DNA from: an uncultured Clostridia bacterium
GTDB lineage: Bacteria; Bacillota_A; Clostridia; TANB77; CAG-508
DNA: 26,754 bases
Assembly: GCA_944388685.1 (NCBI GenBank)
Contig: CALXJS010000020.1
Coordinates: forward strand, 1 to 26,754
Direction: 5' to 3'
Below, one piece after another: positions 26,424-26,754 of the stretch. Every line of letters starts with the position of its first letter. The first letter of the stretch is position 1. Both the position numbers and the translations under genes were made by a program. Below the pieces are notes generated by a model that saw only the letters and a list, made by a program, of their open reading frames with translations, made no database searches and had not been told where the DNA came from.

Positions 26424-26460
26424 AAAGAAGTACGTATTACAATGAAGTGCTTCTTTTTTT
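26424..26460 (+). terminator. Intrinsic terminator of the lepA-rlmB row
   Basis: AAAGAAGTAC (26424-26433) pairs with GTGCTTCTTT (26447-26456), one G-U pair, and the T tract continues to 26460. The following 26461-26580 is AT-rich and holds one isolated DnaA-box match (TTATACACA, 26511-26519) and nothing else I can identify. Confidence 0.9.
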
Positions 26461-26574
26461 ATAGTATAGAAAAGAGCAAATTTCTCTATAACCGCAAGCA
26501 TTATACACAAGTTTTAGCTGTAAATTATAACAAGAATTTAGGGAAAAATGAAATAAAAAACCATTTATAAAAGT

Positions 26575-26652
26575 AAAGGAAAAAATTTACAAAAAAAAAA
26601 TTTAAAAAACTTTAAAAAAAGTGTTGACAAAGATTAATGGGTGGTGTATAAT
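26575..26652 (+). promoter_or_regulatory. Very strong promoter with UP-like element, probably an rRNA operon promoter
   Basis: TTGACA (26624-26629), exactly 17 bases, TATAAT (26647-26652): both boxes are perfect. Runs of A and T (about 26577-26620) directly upstream have the form of an UP element. This combination and its place at the beginning of an rRNA-type leader indicate an rrn promoter. Confidence 0.85.
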
Positions 26653-26656
26653 AAAA

Positions 26657-26754
26657 TTCGTTCTGAGAGAGAACGAAAAAAGTACATTGAAAAGTAAACA
26701 ATAAAATCCTTTAGAGAATAAACCGAAGCGGAAAATATTTCGAAAGAAATAGAG
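26657..26754 (+). other. rRNA-operon-type leader, cut by the window end
   Basis: A hairpin TTCGTTCT/AGAACGAA (26657-26664 and 26670-26677) begins the transcript. GTACATTGAAAAGTAAACA (26682-26700) follows, a sequence like those that stand before 16S or 23S genes in Firmicutes. A small stem ATTTC-GAAA-GAAAT closes the window at 26737-26750. No ribosome site or start codon is visible, in agreement with a 16S gene starting just outside. It could instead be another stable RNA. Confidence 0.7.

Noticed and set aside
26511..26519. A further DnaA box near the rRNA promoter
   Set aside because: It is a single match, and about two are expected by chance in the window, so it is not counted as part of an origin.

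Overview
The window is very AT-rich DNA of Firmicutes type, most likely from a Clostridia lineage. Ribosome binding sites are AGGAGG-like, promoters read TTGACA-17-TATAAT, arginine is almost always AGA, stops are mostly TAA, and core genes such as lepA, ftsY, prs, tyrS and rlmB have Firmicutes-type sequences. I cannot name the species.

Left end (1-3850), accessory in character. The window opens inside the C-terminal half of a large serine recombinase broken by one extra base. After a perfect 17-bp palindromic operator candidate come a small exported or membrane protein, a membrane-anchored CYTH (triphosphate tunnel fold) protein and a MazF/PemK-type toxin without an antitoxin. An 860-bp stretch without an intact gene follows. 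It holds three successive promoter-to-terminator units and a remnant of a phage-type ORF6N gene. This region looks like the end of an integrated element or its scar.

Envelope block (3855-7245). Three consecutive + strand genes encode membrane-anchored extracytoplasmic proteins: an orphan FtsX-extracellular-domain-like protein, a protein with a PepSY-like C-terminus and a polytopic protein with a large outer domain.

Core block (7270-13850). prs lies behind a strong promoter and an unusual 124-nt folded leader. Next is a gene of foreign codon usage enclosed by a 32-bp inverted repeat, then ftsY, a UPF0182 membrane protein and a DUF5665 protein.

Mixed-strand block (13940-18553). It holds tyrS (-, frameshifted), a zinc-ribbon/HTH protein similar to YvyF (-), an HD-domain hydrolase (+), a DUF1294 protein (+) and a GT4 glycosyltransferase (-, frameshifted). 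Bidirectional terminators sit between the convergent pairs.

Right block (18593-26754). A long AT-rich intergenic region carries a dense cluster of DnaA boxes. After it come a rhodanese, a transglutaminase-like protein with a large insertion, lepA, an N-formylglutamate-amidohydrolase-like protein, rlmB and a large membrane-anchored protein of unknown function. The window ends in a very strong promoter and a leader that looks like the start of an rRNA operon, with the 16S gene expected just beyond the edge.

Three genes (recombinase, tyrS, glycosyltransferase) are each restored by removing one base, two of them in homopolymers. Because tyrS is normally essential, uncorrected sequencing indels are at least as likely as true pseudogenes. 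The observations most worth follow-up are the DnaA-box cluster away from dnaA, the inverted-repeat-bounded foreign gene, the membrane-tethered CYTH protein with its neighbours, and the row of small non-coding transcription units.
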